A DNA stretch of 64,000 nt, taken from the NCBI GenBank assembly GCA_001600455.1, contig BCKC01000001.1, positions 4,366,441 to 4,430,440 of the forward strand. The letters run 5' to 3'. Origin of the DNA: Endocalyx cinctus. Taxonomy: Eukaryota; Ascomycota; Sordariomycetes; Amphisphaeriales; Apiosporaceae. Below are positions 24,074 through 36,500 of this stretch, one piece after another (the first letter of the stretch is position 1; each line of letters opens with the position of its first letter). The position numbers and the translations under genes were made by a program. Under the pieces are notes generated by a model, which saw only the letters and a program-made list of their open reading frames with translations, did no database searches and was not told the origin of the DNA.

Positions 24074-24902
24074 GGATGGCCAAGGTTGGTCAGTAAACCT
24101 TCTGCGAAGAATAGTAGATTAAATAGCTAAGTGAGCATTTCTGCACAGATTGGTAAGTTCGATAACTCTAGGTGTGTGCCGGTGTCTCTAAAGGAATTCA
24201 TTATATTATAAAAAGCTATTTCCTCTAGGCATATAGCAGCATCTACTCCTCTCGCTATTCCATGTGTATTCTTCGGTATCGTGGCATCCTAACATGCCGA
24301 AGAAATCCATGAGGGTCAGAGGCTGAGAGGGTGTGGTGAATACAGAGCTCTATCTCACGTAAGCTCATCTTTCAGGCCTGCCCCTAATTCACTAAGCATT
24401 GGTGAGCCTTCGGAGCTTGTTAGCAAGGCTAGCTACACTGCTATTTGGAAGACAGCATAGTCTATCACGACATAAATGAGTTTATTATGCAGGTCAACAT
24501 CATCTCTTAAGGAGAACGGCGTGTTCATGGCCAAACGATGCCTGAACGAAATCTAATTCTAGTTCGAGTGTTCTTGCACTACAGCCTGATCAACATGGGG
24601 CAGAATACTGCAGAAGCGGTGCCCTTATGAAGTAGGCGGCCAAGTCGTTGAATCAAGTGCGCAAGCCTATGAGAGTCAAGGCACCAAACGGGGGAGAGCT
24701 TGCTTGCAAAATATACTCGTAAGAAGATATCATATGTTTCTATTTTAGGCTATTTTTCATATTCTCAGCCTCTACCTTAAAAGGAATACCGCATTAATTT
24801 TCATGCAACAGCGAAGAAGGCTAGATCGTAGATTTGAGTCTCATACCTCGGATAAGTAACATATGCCCCCAGTCTCATGTTCAGGCAAATTGCTGAACGC
24901 AG

Positions 24903-24953
<51 letters not shown>
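24903..24953. repeat. C51 homopolymer
   Basis: An uninterrupted run of 51 C residues (51 G on the other strand). It is by far the longest C/G run in the window. It could form G-quadruplex or i-motif structures, or could be a sequencing or gap-filling artefact. Confidence 0.9.
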
Positions 24954-25629
24954 AGCTTACCGGTTTCTAGTGATGCTTTTTCTTGTGGAAGGCTAAGGTA
25001 TTGTACTAATAGAAGATTGGTTTAATATAGGAGATGAGATAGAATTTGGATTGTAGTGAACTGAGGCGACTTCTAGACGTCCGTCTTGTCTGGTGTGGCC
25101 CAGAGCGGGATTGGGAGGTCTGAGATAGAATGGGTAGGAACTATAGAATTGGGGTTATTCAAATCTAGAACCCTCATCCCCTTTTTCTTCTTCAAAAAAA
25201 AAAAAAAAATCCAATCGCGATTTCTCTCTCTACTCTCTCTGTTAACCCATCCCCATGTCTTACGCAAGCAAGCCCATTCAGAGACAACAGCATGAATGAG
25301 AAAAAAACAATACCAGCACATTTGCTATGCTCCTCATTCCACGTCCTTGGATCCTAGGGTATACTAATAAAATCATTATGCTACGATGTATTAGACGAAC
25401 TCACCTCGTGCTTGAAGACTCCGCTCCTGCTCCCAGCGGAAAGTCATGGTTTCCGCTGTCGTCCAGGGGAATAGGTACCTAGCTATCAATATACCCCTTA
25501 TTACGCCACAATCGTTGGGAACCATTAGCAGAATGAATACCAGTAGCGTTTGGGAACAAAAAAAAAGATATAATATAATAATAACCTTAGGCGAAGATAT
25601 GATTGGCTGGTGGAAGTGCGGGTGGTCTG

Positions 25630-25633
<4 letters not shown>

Positions 25634-25661
<28 letters not shown>
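25634..25661. repeat. A28 homopolymer
   Basis: An uninterrupted run of 28 A residues. It has no target-site duplication that I can see, so there is no reason to call it a retrotransposed poly(A) tail. Confidence 0.9.
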
Positions 25662-25666
<5 letters not shown>

Positions 25667-27123
25667 AAATATACACAGCACAAGATAAAACATTGAAGCA
25701 TTCCATATAAGAACCCGCATCTTGTACCTGAACACATATAATGGTATGGACAGTCCAGAAATTCGCTTGCCTTTACCATATTGGGAACATTGTTTTTTTT
25801 TCCTCCTCGAAAAGAAAGCAGATGAGACATCTCAGATCTCTCTTCAAGGGTTCTTGTACCCTGTTCCTTGTGTTTCAAGATTTTTTTTTCCATTTCACAC
25901 ACCTTAATATATTATTCTTATCATAATTATCAATACACTCTAATAAGTTCAAGGATAACTAGCCACAGCGAAAGGGTGGGAAGGAATGAGGCTGATAGAG
26001 GGGGTGAGAAATTAATTTCAGATTCAGCTAATATTATGAACTGTTAATGTTAATGAGCGAGCAATAGAATGCGGAAACTGGGATGTCGGCGATCAAACTA
26101 CGTGTATCTTTCTCGTCATCTCCGACCGGGATGAATCAGATTGGCTGAGTGGATGGTTGTCAAGTAACGGTTGTGCCGTGTACCGCTCCGAGTAAGAAAG
26201 GAAAGAAAAAGAGCAAAAAAAAAAAAAAAACGTGCTACGGAACAAGGGTTCAAGGGGTGGGTGGGTAGGATATGGGATATGAAAATATAGGCAAGGTTGT
26301 GTGGTGTAATGTGCAGCATTGTTCAGCCAGCCAGACGGCGCAAGGATCGTCAGAGGCTTTTCCCAAAACAGTGCCGCTGGACGATCTGAAGAGGGTGGGT
26401 TGGCGATCTTGCCCGCTGATTCGACTTAATTCTATATCTTGCATATACTTACATGTAATTCCGCTCCACCCTCGTCGGCGACATGACTTTTTCCTCCCCT
26501 AAGGAAGATTGTACATACATAGGCGGGGTGATAATGTATTACATATAACACATTTATATACGTATGTCGAGGTATGTAATCCCCCTCCCTCTCCTCTAAG
26601 CACAAGTGCATTGCCGACGACCGTTGAGAAAAGGGAGAGATTAAAAAAAAAAAAAAAAGGTTAATCACGCGAAACAGAAAAGTGAGGAGGAGGAAACGAT
26701 GAATGATAACGAGGAGATAGGCCTGACGTTATTTCGATCTTCCATTCAACGGCCTCCCCACTTCCCTTTCTTCGTTTGAGGAAATATGGATAACACGGAT
26801 GAATATTATTAGTATCAACATGACATTTGATTTCCGAGATCGTCGCCAGGTCCACCCAGACGTAAATGAAAGACTTGATAGCAAATTTCTACAATTACTT
26901 TTGACGAGGGTGTGGTGGAGATGTCGTAGTGCGGCTGAAATAATTCAGGTGTACTGTGTATTAGTATGAAAGAAAGTAAAAAAAAAAAAACTGTTTCCGA
27001 GACCGATTACGAGTATGCCGAGACAATAAGCCGGATGGGTATTTTCGGGCAGGGCGATGATCAGAATTCAATAGGATACCTTTAAAGAATTTTATAATTC
27101 CACATATACTCCGTATGTTGGGT

Positions 27124-27293
27124 TAAAATCGTAAGATTTTACTGTTCTGAAAATGAAGTTATTATTGTTGTTGTTGATGTTGTGAAATAATTCTGCTAGT
27201 CAGAATTATTTCGAGTGTAAGTGAGCTGGCGCACAGGCCAGCTCCGCACTGGCCACATACACCAGCCTGTGGCTGGTGATGTGGCTGGTGTGG
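27124..27293 (+). ncRNA. candidate structured RNA, four consecutive hairpins
   Basis: Four stem-loops follow one another. H1: TAAAATC (27124-27130) with GATTTTA (27135-27141). H2: GAAATAATTCTG (27184-27195) with CAGAATTATTTC (27201-27212), 12 bp without mismatch. H3: GAGCTGGC (27223-27230) with GCCAGCTC (27237-27244), 8 bp without mismatch. H4: CACCAGCC (27260-27267) with GGCTGGTG (27271-27278), then after a bulged A the stem goes on from GCCACAT/ATGTGGC down to 27245/27292, about 22 bp in all. Three of the H4 pairs (27246-27291, 27250-27287, 27251-27286) are G-U when read as plus-strand RNA and would be A-C mismatches on the other strand, which argues for plus-strand transcription. The block matches no RNA family I know. 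Alternatives are a transposon end, such as a Helitron-type terminal hairpin, or a structured UTR element. Confidence 0.4.
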
Positions 27294-27751
27294 CTTATAC
27301 TCCAGCTAGCTACTAATAATCAACACCGTATGTATGTATACCATTACCATATATATATACATCGTTAAGCATACCTGTTTTCAGCAGTTTCATGAATACA
27401 CACGAAACAATGCAAGCTGAAGGGAGAGATGGAGATGGAGAGAGATGAAGAGAAAAGATGATTGAACTCGGCGCGAATTGCGAGTAATAATCGGGATAAT
27501 GCTTACGATGGTAACACTTACTGCATCCAGCCGGTGGCCGAAAGGAACGTAGAAACCTGGGAATGGCGCCTAATGGTTCCCAGGTAGATGGGTCGTCGTT
27601 TAAGGGTGGGAAGGAGTGGATACCCAAGATCATGGATTCAACGATTATGTGAGATGAAGCCTTTTTTTTTTTTTAAGGATGCAATGTATTAAAGTGATAA
27701 AGAAAAAATAAAAAATAAATAAATAAGAAGAAGAATAATAATAATAAAAAA

Positions 27752-27754
<3 letters not shown>

Positions 27755-27786
<32 letters not shown>
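27755..27786. repeat. (GA)n microsatellite
   Basis: Sixteen uninterrupted GA units follow AAG and AAT trinucleotide runs. Confidence 0.9.
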
Positions 27787-27789
<3 letters not shown>

Positions 27790-29140
27790 AGAATTCATTA
27801 TGAAGGCGTTGGTTTCGCATTACCGAGTCAATCCGCATAACTAAACGGCACGTAATATGTATGTATACTATGTCCACTATGTATGTATATACATAGTATG
27901 TATGGATGTATGCATGGAGGTCATGGTGATAAGCCTTTTGTACATTACTACGTAATATATATGCATTATGTATGTATACTACGTTCAAATAAAATAAATA
28001 ACATGAGAAAAAAGAAGAAGAAGAAAAGAAGAAATTATTACACACTACATATATACATATTATACGTACATAGTAGTTAAAATACCAGGATTTTCCTAGC
28101 TGCCATGACTCCCTGCTCCTTGTACCTCCTTACCTAGTATAGTCTTAAATTGGGTCAGATCTCTCTCGGAAACAAGAGGTAGATCTAGTTTGGGGGGATT
28201 GACAACAAGGTTAAACGGAAAGGAAGAAGAAAGGAAAAAAAAAAAAAGGATATAACAATGATGAGATAGACAAAGATAGTGAAAGGTACACTGAAATGAG
28301 GGAATAATAATAATAATAATAAAGACAAAGTTTTGATGCATTATCTGTCATCAAACCCTTAGGGCCAAGGAGGGAAAAAAAACTTTAAAATGTTAATTCT
28401 CGGGAATAGATGTCATAGACGTAAGTAAATAAGACGCTTCAAAAAGATAATAATAAAAAAATATACCCTATGGACATTTCATTTTCCTTCGGTCTGGACT
28501 CAGACAATTAAGTTTTTTTGTTTTTTTTAAAAAAAAAGTCAGTAGGTATAAGCCAGAAGATGCCAGATGGAACAATCCATACGTACTTTACTTAAATATA
28601 CTATATACATAAGTGTATGTGTATATGGATATTGGTAAAGCAGCCAGCGCTAAAGCCCTCGTGGCTCTCCGTCATGCTATCAACAGTTTAAACGTTAATA
28701 CACCCTAGCTTAAGGGAAAATATTCCCTATGAGTTGTTTTTATTTTATCTGTTTTAATAGTAAAAAAAAAAAAAGGAAAAAAAAAAAAAACATGCTAGAG
28801 AACAATCGATTTTCAACCACTCCCCCCCCATTTATCATACACCCCCCCTAGCCACCGGTCATGTTTCCCATGTTCCAACCAATGTACATCATGTACCCCT
28901 GAATATGATGAATCTTACGAATTTACTAGGAAATTCCTAGTTTAAGTACTTTGAGACCGTGAACCCTGTTCCAGCTCCAAATACCTCTCTATTTTACCTT
29001 AACCTTACCGTCCAAGATGTCCCCTTGGGTGGTCCAGGTGTAATGCAGCCTGAACGCCATGTTCATCATGTACATCATGCCAAAAAGTACATATGTATAG
29101 AATATGGGATCCCCGCCAGGGATTCATCTGCAAGCCCAAA

Positions 29141-29171
<31 letters not shown>

Positions 29172-30134
29172 CATAAAGCCCCCCCCGAGTTATTCTAGTG
29201 TATGTCACTTCAATCTACCTGTCCCCCCTCTCTTTTTTCTTCTTCTTCTATTTCTACTCCCCTAAAGCTACCCTAACTTTCAGTCACTATACCCCATCTT
29301 TTTTTTTTTTTTTTTTTTGGCTGGCTGGCTGGCCTATGTATACCTTATGTATCTTGGTGGACGGGGCAGACCCGACATAATCTACAGTAACCTTGGAACT
29401 ATACTACACCAAAGCTACCATGCAGTGTAGTGTACTCAACATACGCTAACTATCTAGTAGCAAGGTTGTCGTGGCTACTTTCTCACCTTCCAGACTACTC
29501 CCTCGCTACATTACTACTCGAGTGCTAGACTATAATACCAACTTTCGTGTTGAAATCTAAGTGATAAACGAAACTGTCATGAAGCTAGCCTACTCTTAGA
29601 CGATGCTATCAGATGTCTAGCTACCGCTCCGCCCCATCTGACAAGGTTCACTTTCCGAAATTCAATCTCCCCTTGCACTAGTCAACTTCACTATACAAAG
29701 CCATATAGCCATATATGTATGAATGCTTCCATCGCCCCTCCACTTGACAACTTTCAACTCATCTATTTCTATATATACATATAGTAGTCTCCTATTTTAT
29801 CATAACCCTATCACGCATACAACTCATTATCATATCTTTCCGTCACAATTTTTTACTGTCGTAATTCCTCACCCATACTTCTACTTGTACTTCACTGCCT
29901 ACATATTCACTATTCCAACCGCGCCCAAAAAAAAAAAAAAAAAAACGTATACTGGTCTCTCCTCGTCGTGTATCGAACCAGTTTACCAGACAGAACGGGG
30001 AAAAAAAACCCTCAGACCGTTCACTGGTAACTCATTATTCGTGCATTTTTCGTTTTACCCCGCCTCTCCTTCGTTCTCGACAGATTATGATACTATAATT
30101 CGGGGGAAGGGATAAAAGAAAGGAGAGAATAATA

Positions 30135-30175
30135 TTATATATATATATATATATATAAGAAAGAAAGAAAGAAAG
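30135..30175. repeat. (AT)n plus (AAAG)n microsatellite
   Basis: A perfect AT run passes directly into AAAG tetramers, about 155 bases before the flbD start codon and so probably within its promoter or leader. Confidence 0.85.
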
Positions 30176-30330
30176 GGAGAGAAAGCGGGAGAATTAACTT
30201 TAGTATCTTCACGCAAGGAAAGCGGAACGAATAGGAGAGCATTACCGAAAAGTATCCTACGTCGTCTTTTGACAACTCTTCCACCACCAACAAGACAGGT
30301 CTAGTGAATCAAATATCACGATAGCCACAC

Positions 30331-31368
30331 ATGTCTTCCTCTAACCAAATCCAGAGGAGAGGACCCTGGTCCAAGCGAGAAGACGACATGTTGATAGAAT
30401 TTGTCAAGCAACAGGGTGCCTCGAACTGGACGGGAATCGCGGCACAGATCCAGACTCGAACGCCTAAACAGTGCCGGGAGCGATACCACCAGAACCTTAA
30501 GCCTTCGTTGAACCATGAACCCATCACTCCCGAAGAAGGTCAAATCATCGAGGAACTCGTCAATCACATGGGCAAGCGATGGGCCGAAATCGCTAGACGG
30601 CTCGAGAACCGTAGCGATAACGCCGTGAAGAACTGGTGGAATGGAAGCATGAACAGGCGGAAGCGCTCCGATCGTAAGAAAAGCGCCAGCGCTTACGACG
30701 ACGAGCACCATTCCAATCCTTATGGATACCATACGCATCACAGGCCTAACGCATCCCTACGCATATCGACCCATACCACGAACCCATACTCTCACTATTC
30801 CGCGTATAGCGGCGTATCGCCGTCGACAGCTCGCTTCGGACAGCCCACGTGGCACGCTCCGCCGGGATTACCGTCTCCGGTGGAAGCGTCACCGGGTGCC
30901 GAATCCTACGACGGCGTCCCCTCGTTAATGTCGGACAGAGGCTCGCCGCTTCCGGCTTCTCCTATGACGAGACACTCCATACCCGATTCCCCGATAGAAC
31001 TCCCACCCCTGAGATTCGGCGAAGATAACTCGCCTGCAGCTCAATACTACTCCCCAACCCATAAACCTTCTCACCCAGCCAACGGGCCCGCCCCCTTCGA
31101 TCATCTAAGATTGGCGCCTATCCGAGACCGTTCCGAATTTGATCATTACCATCACGGCAGTCAACCCCAGAGTGCGAGTATCGGGTCGTCGGCAGGTTTT
31201 GGCTATTCTCAACAGCCCCAGCATCCTGCGAATCCTCCGCATCCTGTGTATCCCGTGAACCCCTCGAATCCCGTACATTTTCAGCATGCCGATAGTTCGG
31301 GATCGCCACAGCGATCGACCCCGCTGAAAGAAGACTCTAGGATGAACCTAAACAATCTGCTTTCATAA
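30331..31368 (+). CDS. flbD: R2R3-Myb transcription factor, FlbD/RCA-1 type
   Basis: This intronless gene encodes 345 residues with two adjacent Myb repeats at the N-terminus. Repeat one runs about residues 9-57 (RRGPWSKREDDML ... NWTGIAAQIQTRTPKQCRERYHQNLKPSL) and repeat two about 60-110 (HEPITPEEGQIIEELVNHMGKRWAEIARRLENRSDNAVKNWWNG). The CRERYHQNLKPSLNHEPITPEEG and RSDNAVKNWWNG signatures are those of FlbD of Aspergillus and RCA-1 of Neurospora, nuclear regulators in the pathway that triggers conidiation and, in Aspergillus, sexual development. The remaining 235 residues are Pro/Ser/His/Tyr-rich and probably disordered, ending KEDSRMNLNNLLS, a short Leu-rich tail. The start ATG at 30331 is 27 bases before the first Myb residues and is the first in frame. 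The gene stands alone between very long non-coding flanks, as expected for a complexly regulated developmental gene. Orthology is confident from motifs; the function in this species is inferred. Confidence 0.93.
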   Translation: MSSSNQIQRRGPWSKREDDMLIEFVKQQGASNWTGIAAQIQTRTPKQCRERYHQNLKPSLNHEPITPEEGQIIEELVNHMGKRWAEIARRLENRSDNAVKNWWNGSMNRRKRSDRKKSASAYDDEHHSNPYGYHTHHRPNASLRISTHTTNPYSHYSAYSGVSPSTARFGQPTWHAPPGLPSPVEASPGAESYDGVPSLMSDRGSPLPASPMTRHSIPDSPIELPPLRFGEDNSPAAQYYSPTHKPSHPANGPAPFDHLRLAPIRDRSEFDHYHHGSQPQSASIGSSAGFGYSQQPQHPANPPHPVYPVNPSNPVHFQHADSSGSPQRSTPLKEDSRMNLNNLLS

Positions 31369-32444
31369 ATATAACGTTTCAAGCTGCTACTGAAGAGATG
31401 GGGACAGCAGCGATCTACTTTGTTTTTTTTTTTATACTTTTCTTCTTTTTCTTGTGATGGGCCTGTACAACCTTGGGTACCGTATTACAGCATGCGATTT
31501 TATGTTTGGCTGAAATTAGAAAACTTAAGAACTTTAAGGGGGGGGGGGAGTAAACAGCAGCAGAAAAGGCAGTCTAGTGGTGGATTAATGATGGGATGGT
31601 AGAGAGGATGGGAGAGCAAAGTCGAATACCCTCAATGCTATGGATACCCCCCTTTTTTTCACTATAATCTACTGTTTTGAGAGAGAGAGAAAACGAGATA
31701 ACGGAATAAAATGGTGAAGGGAAAAAATCAATTGTACATGGGCAGCACGGCGTAGCATCTTTTTTTGGGACCTACTTGGTTTGACTGTGTTTTTTTTCTT
31801 CTTCTTTTTTTTCTCATCATTGATACTACGAGCTCTATTGAAAGCAGAGCGAAGGAACAGAGGGATACACTATAGCGATAAATATTTAATGCCAAGCTAG
31901 AACAGCCCGAGACTTATGGTCCCTTTCTATCCTCATCATCGCTGTCATCTCCAATAACTAGAGCAACATTATAGTGAAGCCCGATATATCAGAATTACTT
32001 ACCACGTCGTCATGTAAGCTGAAAGAGAGAAGTTGATGGATTGTTAGGGAAATATGAACTAGAAGTTTCTACTATTGGAACAATACAAATGCTACATTGA
32101 CATCCACGGGATCCATCATATTGAATCAACATGACTTCTATTTACAAACTACATTGAATGGCTGACTCTCCCGCACGGATAAAGCTCCCCGGCAAGAAGT
32201 GCCCTACAGAAAGCGGTGATTATTATTATATCATTTTATTTATTTATTTATTATTATTATTATTTTCGAGCTGACTGGCTGGCTGATGCTTGAGCTGACC
32301 GTAAGATACGATAAAGTGGAGAAAAAGGGATTCTAGAGGGTGGGGATAAGGTCGGTAGTATAGCGTAGGTGAATAAGGGCCGGCTGGCATGCTTTCAGTT
32401 TCGAGGGGGAACGGATCTACTAACTTACTTGTACATGTATAATA

Positions 32445-32488
32445 TACCTACGTACCTACCTAGGTAGGTATATATCCATGGATATATA
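32445..32488. repeat. paired palindromes, ACCTAGGT and ATCCATGGAT cores
   Basis: An ACCTAGGT site (32458-32465) is followed at once by a 20-bp perfect palindrome at 32469-32488, TATATATCCATGGATATATA. This is the place where two of the window's palindrome families touch. Confidence 0.85.
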
Positions 32489-33550
32489 ATCTATACTACA
32501 TCCATATTCCATCCACGCTATACTAGTATACATGTACAGGTACACATACACACGCACGATAAACGGAGGTCATAGAACTGAAGTTCATATATAGTATATA
32601 CCTATATACGTGTGTATATATGCATACATGCATATGTTTGTGGCGCTCTTAAGCGTGCGCGGTGTGGGAGGGGGAAGCAAAAAGGTAAGGCGAGGGGGAA
32701 ATGTTCGGACGTATAATTATGACTGTGTGAGAGTTACTATTACATCTACGTCTACGTCTACATTCGTGGACGCTACAATACGCATTACATGAATGGGACA
32801 CTGGAGATGCAGTCTAAATAAGTACCTAGTAGATACTTGAGCGTATTACCGTGTGCAGTTAGAAAAGAGCGAAAAGGCGAGAGGCGGACTTGGGACTTCG
32901 GCCAACGGTCAAAGATCCGATCGGCTCGGTTACCTCCATCCTCGCCGTAGTACATACACAGACTTAATTTAATGTATACATACGCATCATTACCTCCCAT
33001 ACATATGCGTACATACACAACATACAGAATCTGCGGGATGCTACGCTACGCCGCTGTCGTGCGTGCGTGCGCGGCGATGCGAGAACATAAATATGTAAGC
33101 CACAATTGATAGGCGTTGTTTTCTTTGTACGTGTAATAAAAGTAAATACTTGGCTTTATTTTCGATGAGACGTTACGATGGATGGAAAGATCCGTAACCT
33201 GAACCTGAATGATGACGGTATACTAAAGACATGACAAGGGGGACAGTGCAAAGTTAAAGTTGTTCTGAGGTTTTCTGTACGTGTACTTGTAGTTACGTTT
33301 TAAAACATCTGATCCTCTTTTGCTTCATTCGGCAAGGCTCGAGAATTCCCATCATGTGAGGTGTGAAAATTACCACGATTCAATATATCTATCTATCGGG
33401 AATATTCATTACTCGTCCGCATAAAATCAGTATCCACCCGCCCACTTACTTAGTTGTTTACTTACTTATTTACTAACACTATCTCACGATCTTTATTTCT
33501 CTCGCCTTTTCTTTGTACGATTTGGCGTTGGGTTACATTTACAGGAAGAT

Positions 33551-33570
33551 AGGTATATACCTAGGTATAC
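33551..33570. repeat. TATACCTAGGTATA palindrome
   Basis: Positions 33556-33569 form a 14-bp perfect palindrome around the ACCTAGGT core. Confidence 0.8.
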
Positions 33571-36500
33571 GTCCAAAAATAAATTCCATCGATCTTTTTT
33601 TTTTTTTTTTTTTTTGGGGGGGCAGATCCCGTCGCAATCTGTAGATCATCTTAACATCCCCGCACCTATATGTACATTAAACATTATAATCATACATCCT
33701 CAACATGCTTAAACCTTGGATGATCACAGAAAAATAAAACAGATTTTGTTTTGACCCTTATCCCATTTATGCTCTTTTTTTTTTCTTCTCCTTTCTCTCT
33801 CTCTTCTCCTCTGGACGGGGTTGATCCCTACTAAGAGAAAATCCCTACTGAGAGAGAACAGAATTGAAGCCTTTTTTAAATCTTTTCCAACAGTAACAAA
33901 TTCTCTTAATAAAATGCCTTCGTTCCTTTTTTTTTTTTTTTTTCCTTTCTTTCTAATTCGCACATGGTCATGGTTTAAGCCAGTCAGCATGACAAGGGCA
34001 CGACAAAAGCCGCAGTTAGAAAACACCCCACGCGCGCGAATACCATTTCTTAGAGATGCACAGAGATAGCTTGATGCGAGATTAAGATAGTTTTAGATAC
34101 GCCGGGGATTATCTTTTTGTCTTTACTACACCATGTACATAGTATTTATTTTCGGTGCTTTACGCAAAGCAACACGTCAGATAATTGCTATTACTATCTA
34201 TACTATCGTTATTTGCTTGCCTTGAAAATTACGACGGTGTTTTATTTTCATCTTCGTCAATTGTTAGGTATGTACGGAGTATATATATATATATGGATGA
34301 CAGTATTATAATTTGATCTTTTCTAATCAAAATGAGGAAGATGATAAAGTAGGGGGTGGAATATCATCAGTTACAGGAATAAGCCACAATATCCGGTTAA
34401 AGGGAAAGAAAAGAAAGAAAAGCAAGAAAGGCATTTACTACCAAAAAGAAACAAAAAAGGGACAATAGCAAAAGCCAATACTCTAACGATGGTCTTGCGA
34501 AACCGACACGATGGATGGATCTAAATAAAAAGCCGTTGAGAAAAAAAAAATTTTTTTTTAATAAAATAAAAATAAAAATAAAAATATTCCCACCGATCTC
34601 AAGTCCGGTATGTAAGATAGATTAAAAGTGAAAGGGTCACCCCTGCCTTTTTCTGCCTTGCTGGAGCACTTACTTATTCAAGATGGACCAGGTACTCGGA
34701 TTGATGAAAGGGATACGTGGTAAAATAATGATGTACATGAGAGACCGGATATTTCCATATTATCTCACACCTAACCTTTCTATACTATATTATATACTTA
34801 TCTTGACGTTACACTTATTATTATGTCGATCTGCCCGTTAAATTGACCGTGTTACCCATTATCCTTTTTTTTTTGTGCCTTTTGTATTTTCGCTTTATTA
34901 CAAGGACTAAGGATAATTAATCACAGGTCAATAAACGGCACGGTGTTAGCATCATCGGAGCACGAGAATCCCCCATCTTGCCTCTTATCCACACCGGATG
35001 TACTGTGTATGAGATTCGTTTCTATTTATTTATTTTAATTATAAGTTGATTTTTGATTTTTGATTTTTCTGGAAAAAGAAAAGGGGGAGAAAAAAAAAAN
35101 AANAANACGAAGTTCCCCAAATTCTAATAGATTTCACGAAAAAAAAAAAAAAAAAAAAAAGACAGAGAAGGAGACCGAGAACAAAAGATATTTCATACTT
35201 AGTATATAATACATATAATAACTAAAAGCAACCAAAAAAACGGTGTGACTAGTAAGTAGATATAGATGGATGCGCCGTCATTACACGTGGATCATGGCGA
35301 TCTAGTAGTATTAGCCCTGGAGTAGACGTTATTACATTCGCCATGTGTCGATCCACTCACCGGATCCGAGACGGACTTTTCTTTTTTCTATCTTTTTTTT
35401 TTTTTTTTTTGGGGTGGGGGGAGGGATAGATTTCTTTCATTGCTTTTCATTTTCATTTTATTCATTCCCCTACGCCAAGACTCTGAAATCCTCAGCGGAG
35501 CGGGGACTGCTGAATTTATTTTCCTTTCTTTTTTACTTTTCACTTTTCACTTTTCACCCTTTAACCAATATGACGCGTGACGATGACGAGAAAAGTAGCG
35601 TATGCAAATAGCGTTGAAGATCGCGATGATACTATTACCATCACTTACATATACGCATAAGTTCCGAATAAGGGGAAACGGCTTTTATCAGGTGAACATT
35701 TACATGCATGTATGACCTCATATGGAACAATATATACTCTCACCTGGCATGTATTTTGCAATCTCTCCCCTTTTCTTCTGTGTTATCTCGTCAAGCTTTC
35801 ATCTTCCCTTTTCATTCACTTCATGAACGGCCTTCAGTGTCAAATCCGTATGCCTCTCTCGCACTTTTTCGGTACCGAGTGCGTTTATAGTCAACACCCA
35901 CCTGAGCAGCTATGCATAAGCCGTCCTAAGTGGGTATGCCGGGACGACGGGTGAGGCTCACTAGTTTAGGTTCTATTTAGTATATAGACGCTTTAGTTTA
36001 CATCAAACGTTGTCGTCTACTATGTATACTACATATATGTACAATACCTCTCAAGATCCACTTTGATTGTCGAAAGGGGGAAACAAGGATAGGATGGAGA
36101 CAGCTGAAAAAGATCCAGTCCCACCACCCCCCCGGTCCATTCAACCACGATTACGAAGGCCCCAGGGCCCTTGTTTCTCTCTCTCTCTCTAAAAAAAAGT
36201 ACTTTAATCAATCAAGTGTAGATCATATACTTATAAAGACATGATAGGTGTAGGGATATTGTCGTGAATTCGATCGATCCGATCCGAGTTTCCATAAAGT
36301 GGATGTGTATGAGAAAGGAAATAAAATTGAACGTGACGATTGACACTATTGTTTTTTTTCCCCTTCAAAATGAAGCGTTTGAGAATGGCGATATAATAAT
36401 CATACGTATCGATTAATTACAACTACCGTTAGGTTTTAAAATAAGTCAATATAGAAAGGACATGACTGATGACGGGATTTCTAGACGCCCAAGTACACGT

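Larger units (their letters stand above)
22255..30330. other. 8.1 kb gene desert upstream of flbD
   Basis: No protein-coding gene is supported. The stretch is AT-rich with many homopolymers (T23 at 24051-24073, C51 at 24903-24953, A28 at 25634-25661, and other A/T runs near 23409, 25196, 26214, 26643, 26979, 27662, 28761, 29139, 29301 and 29927). It also holds a (GA) run at 27755-27786 and an (AT) plus AAAG run at 30135-30175. Structured elements are a 10-bp perfect hairpin at 22874-22899, a 17-base palindrome at 28925-28941, and the four-hairpin block at 27124-27293. Part of the region is probably the long promoter and leader typical of developmental regulators. Confidence 0.65.

Noticed and set aside
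29139..29175. A-run followed by (CA) repeat, possible retroposon tail
   Set aside because: No target-site duplication and no coding or SINE-like body upstream; simple-sequence expansion is enough.
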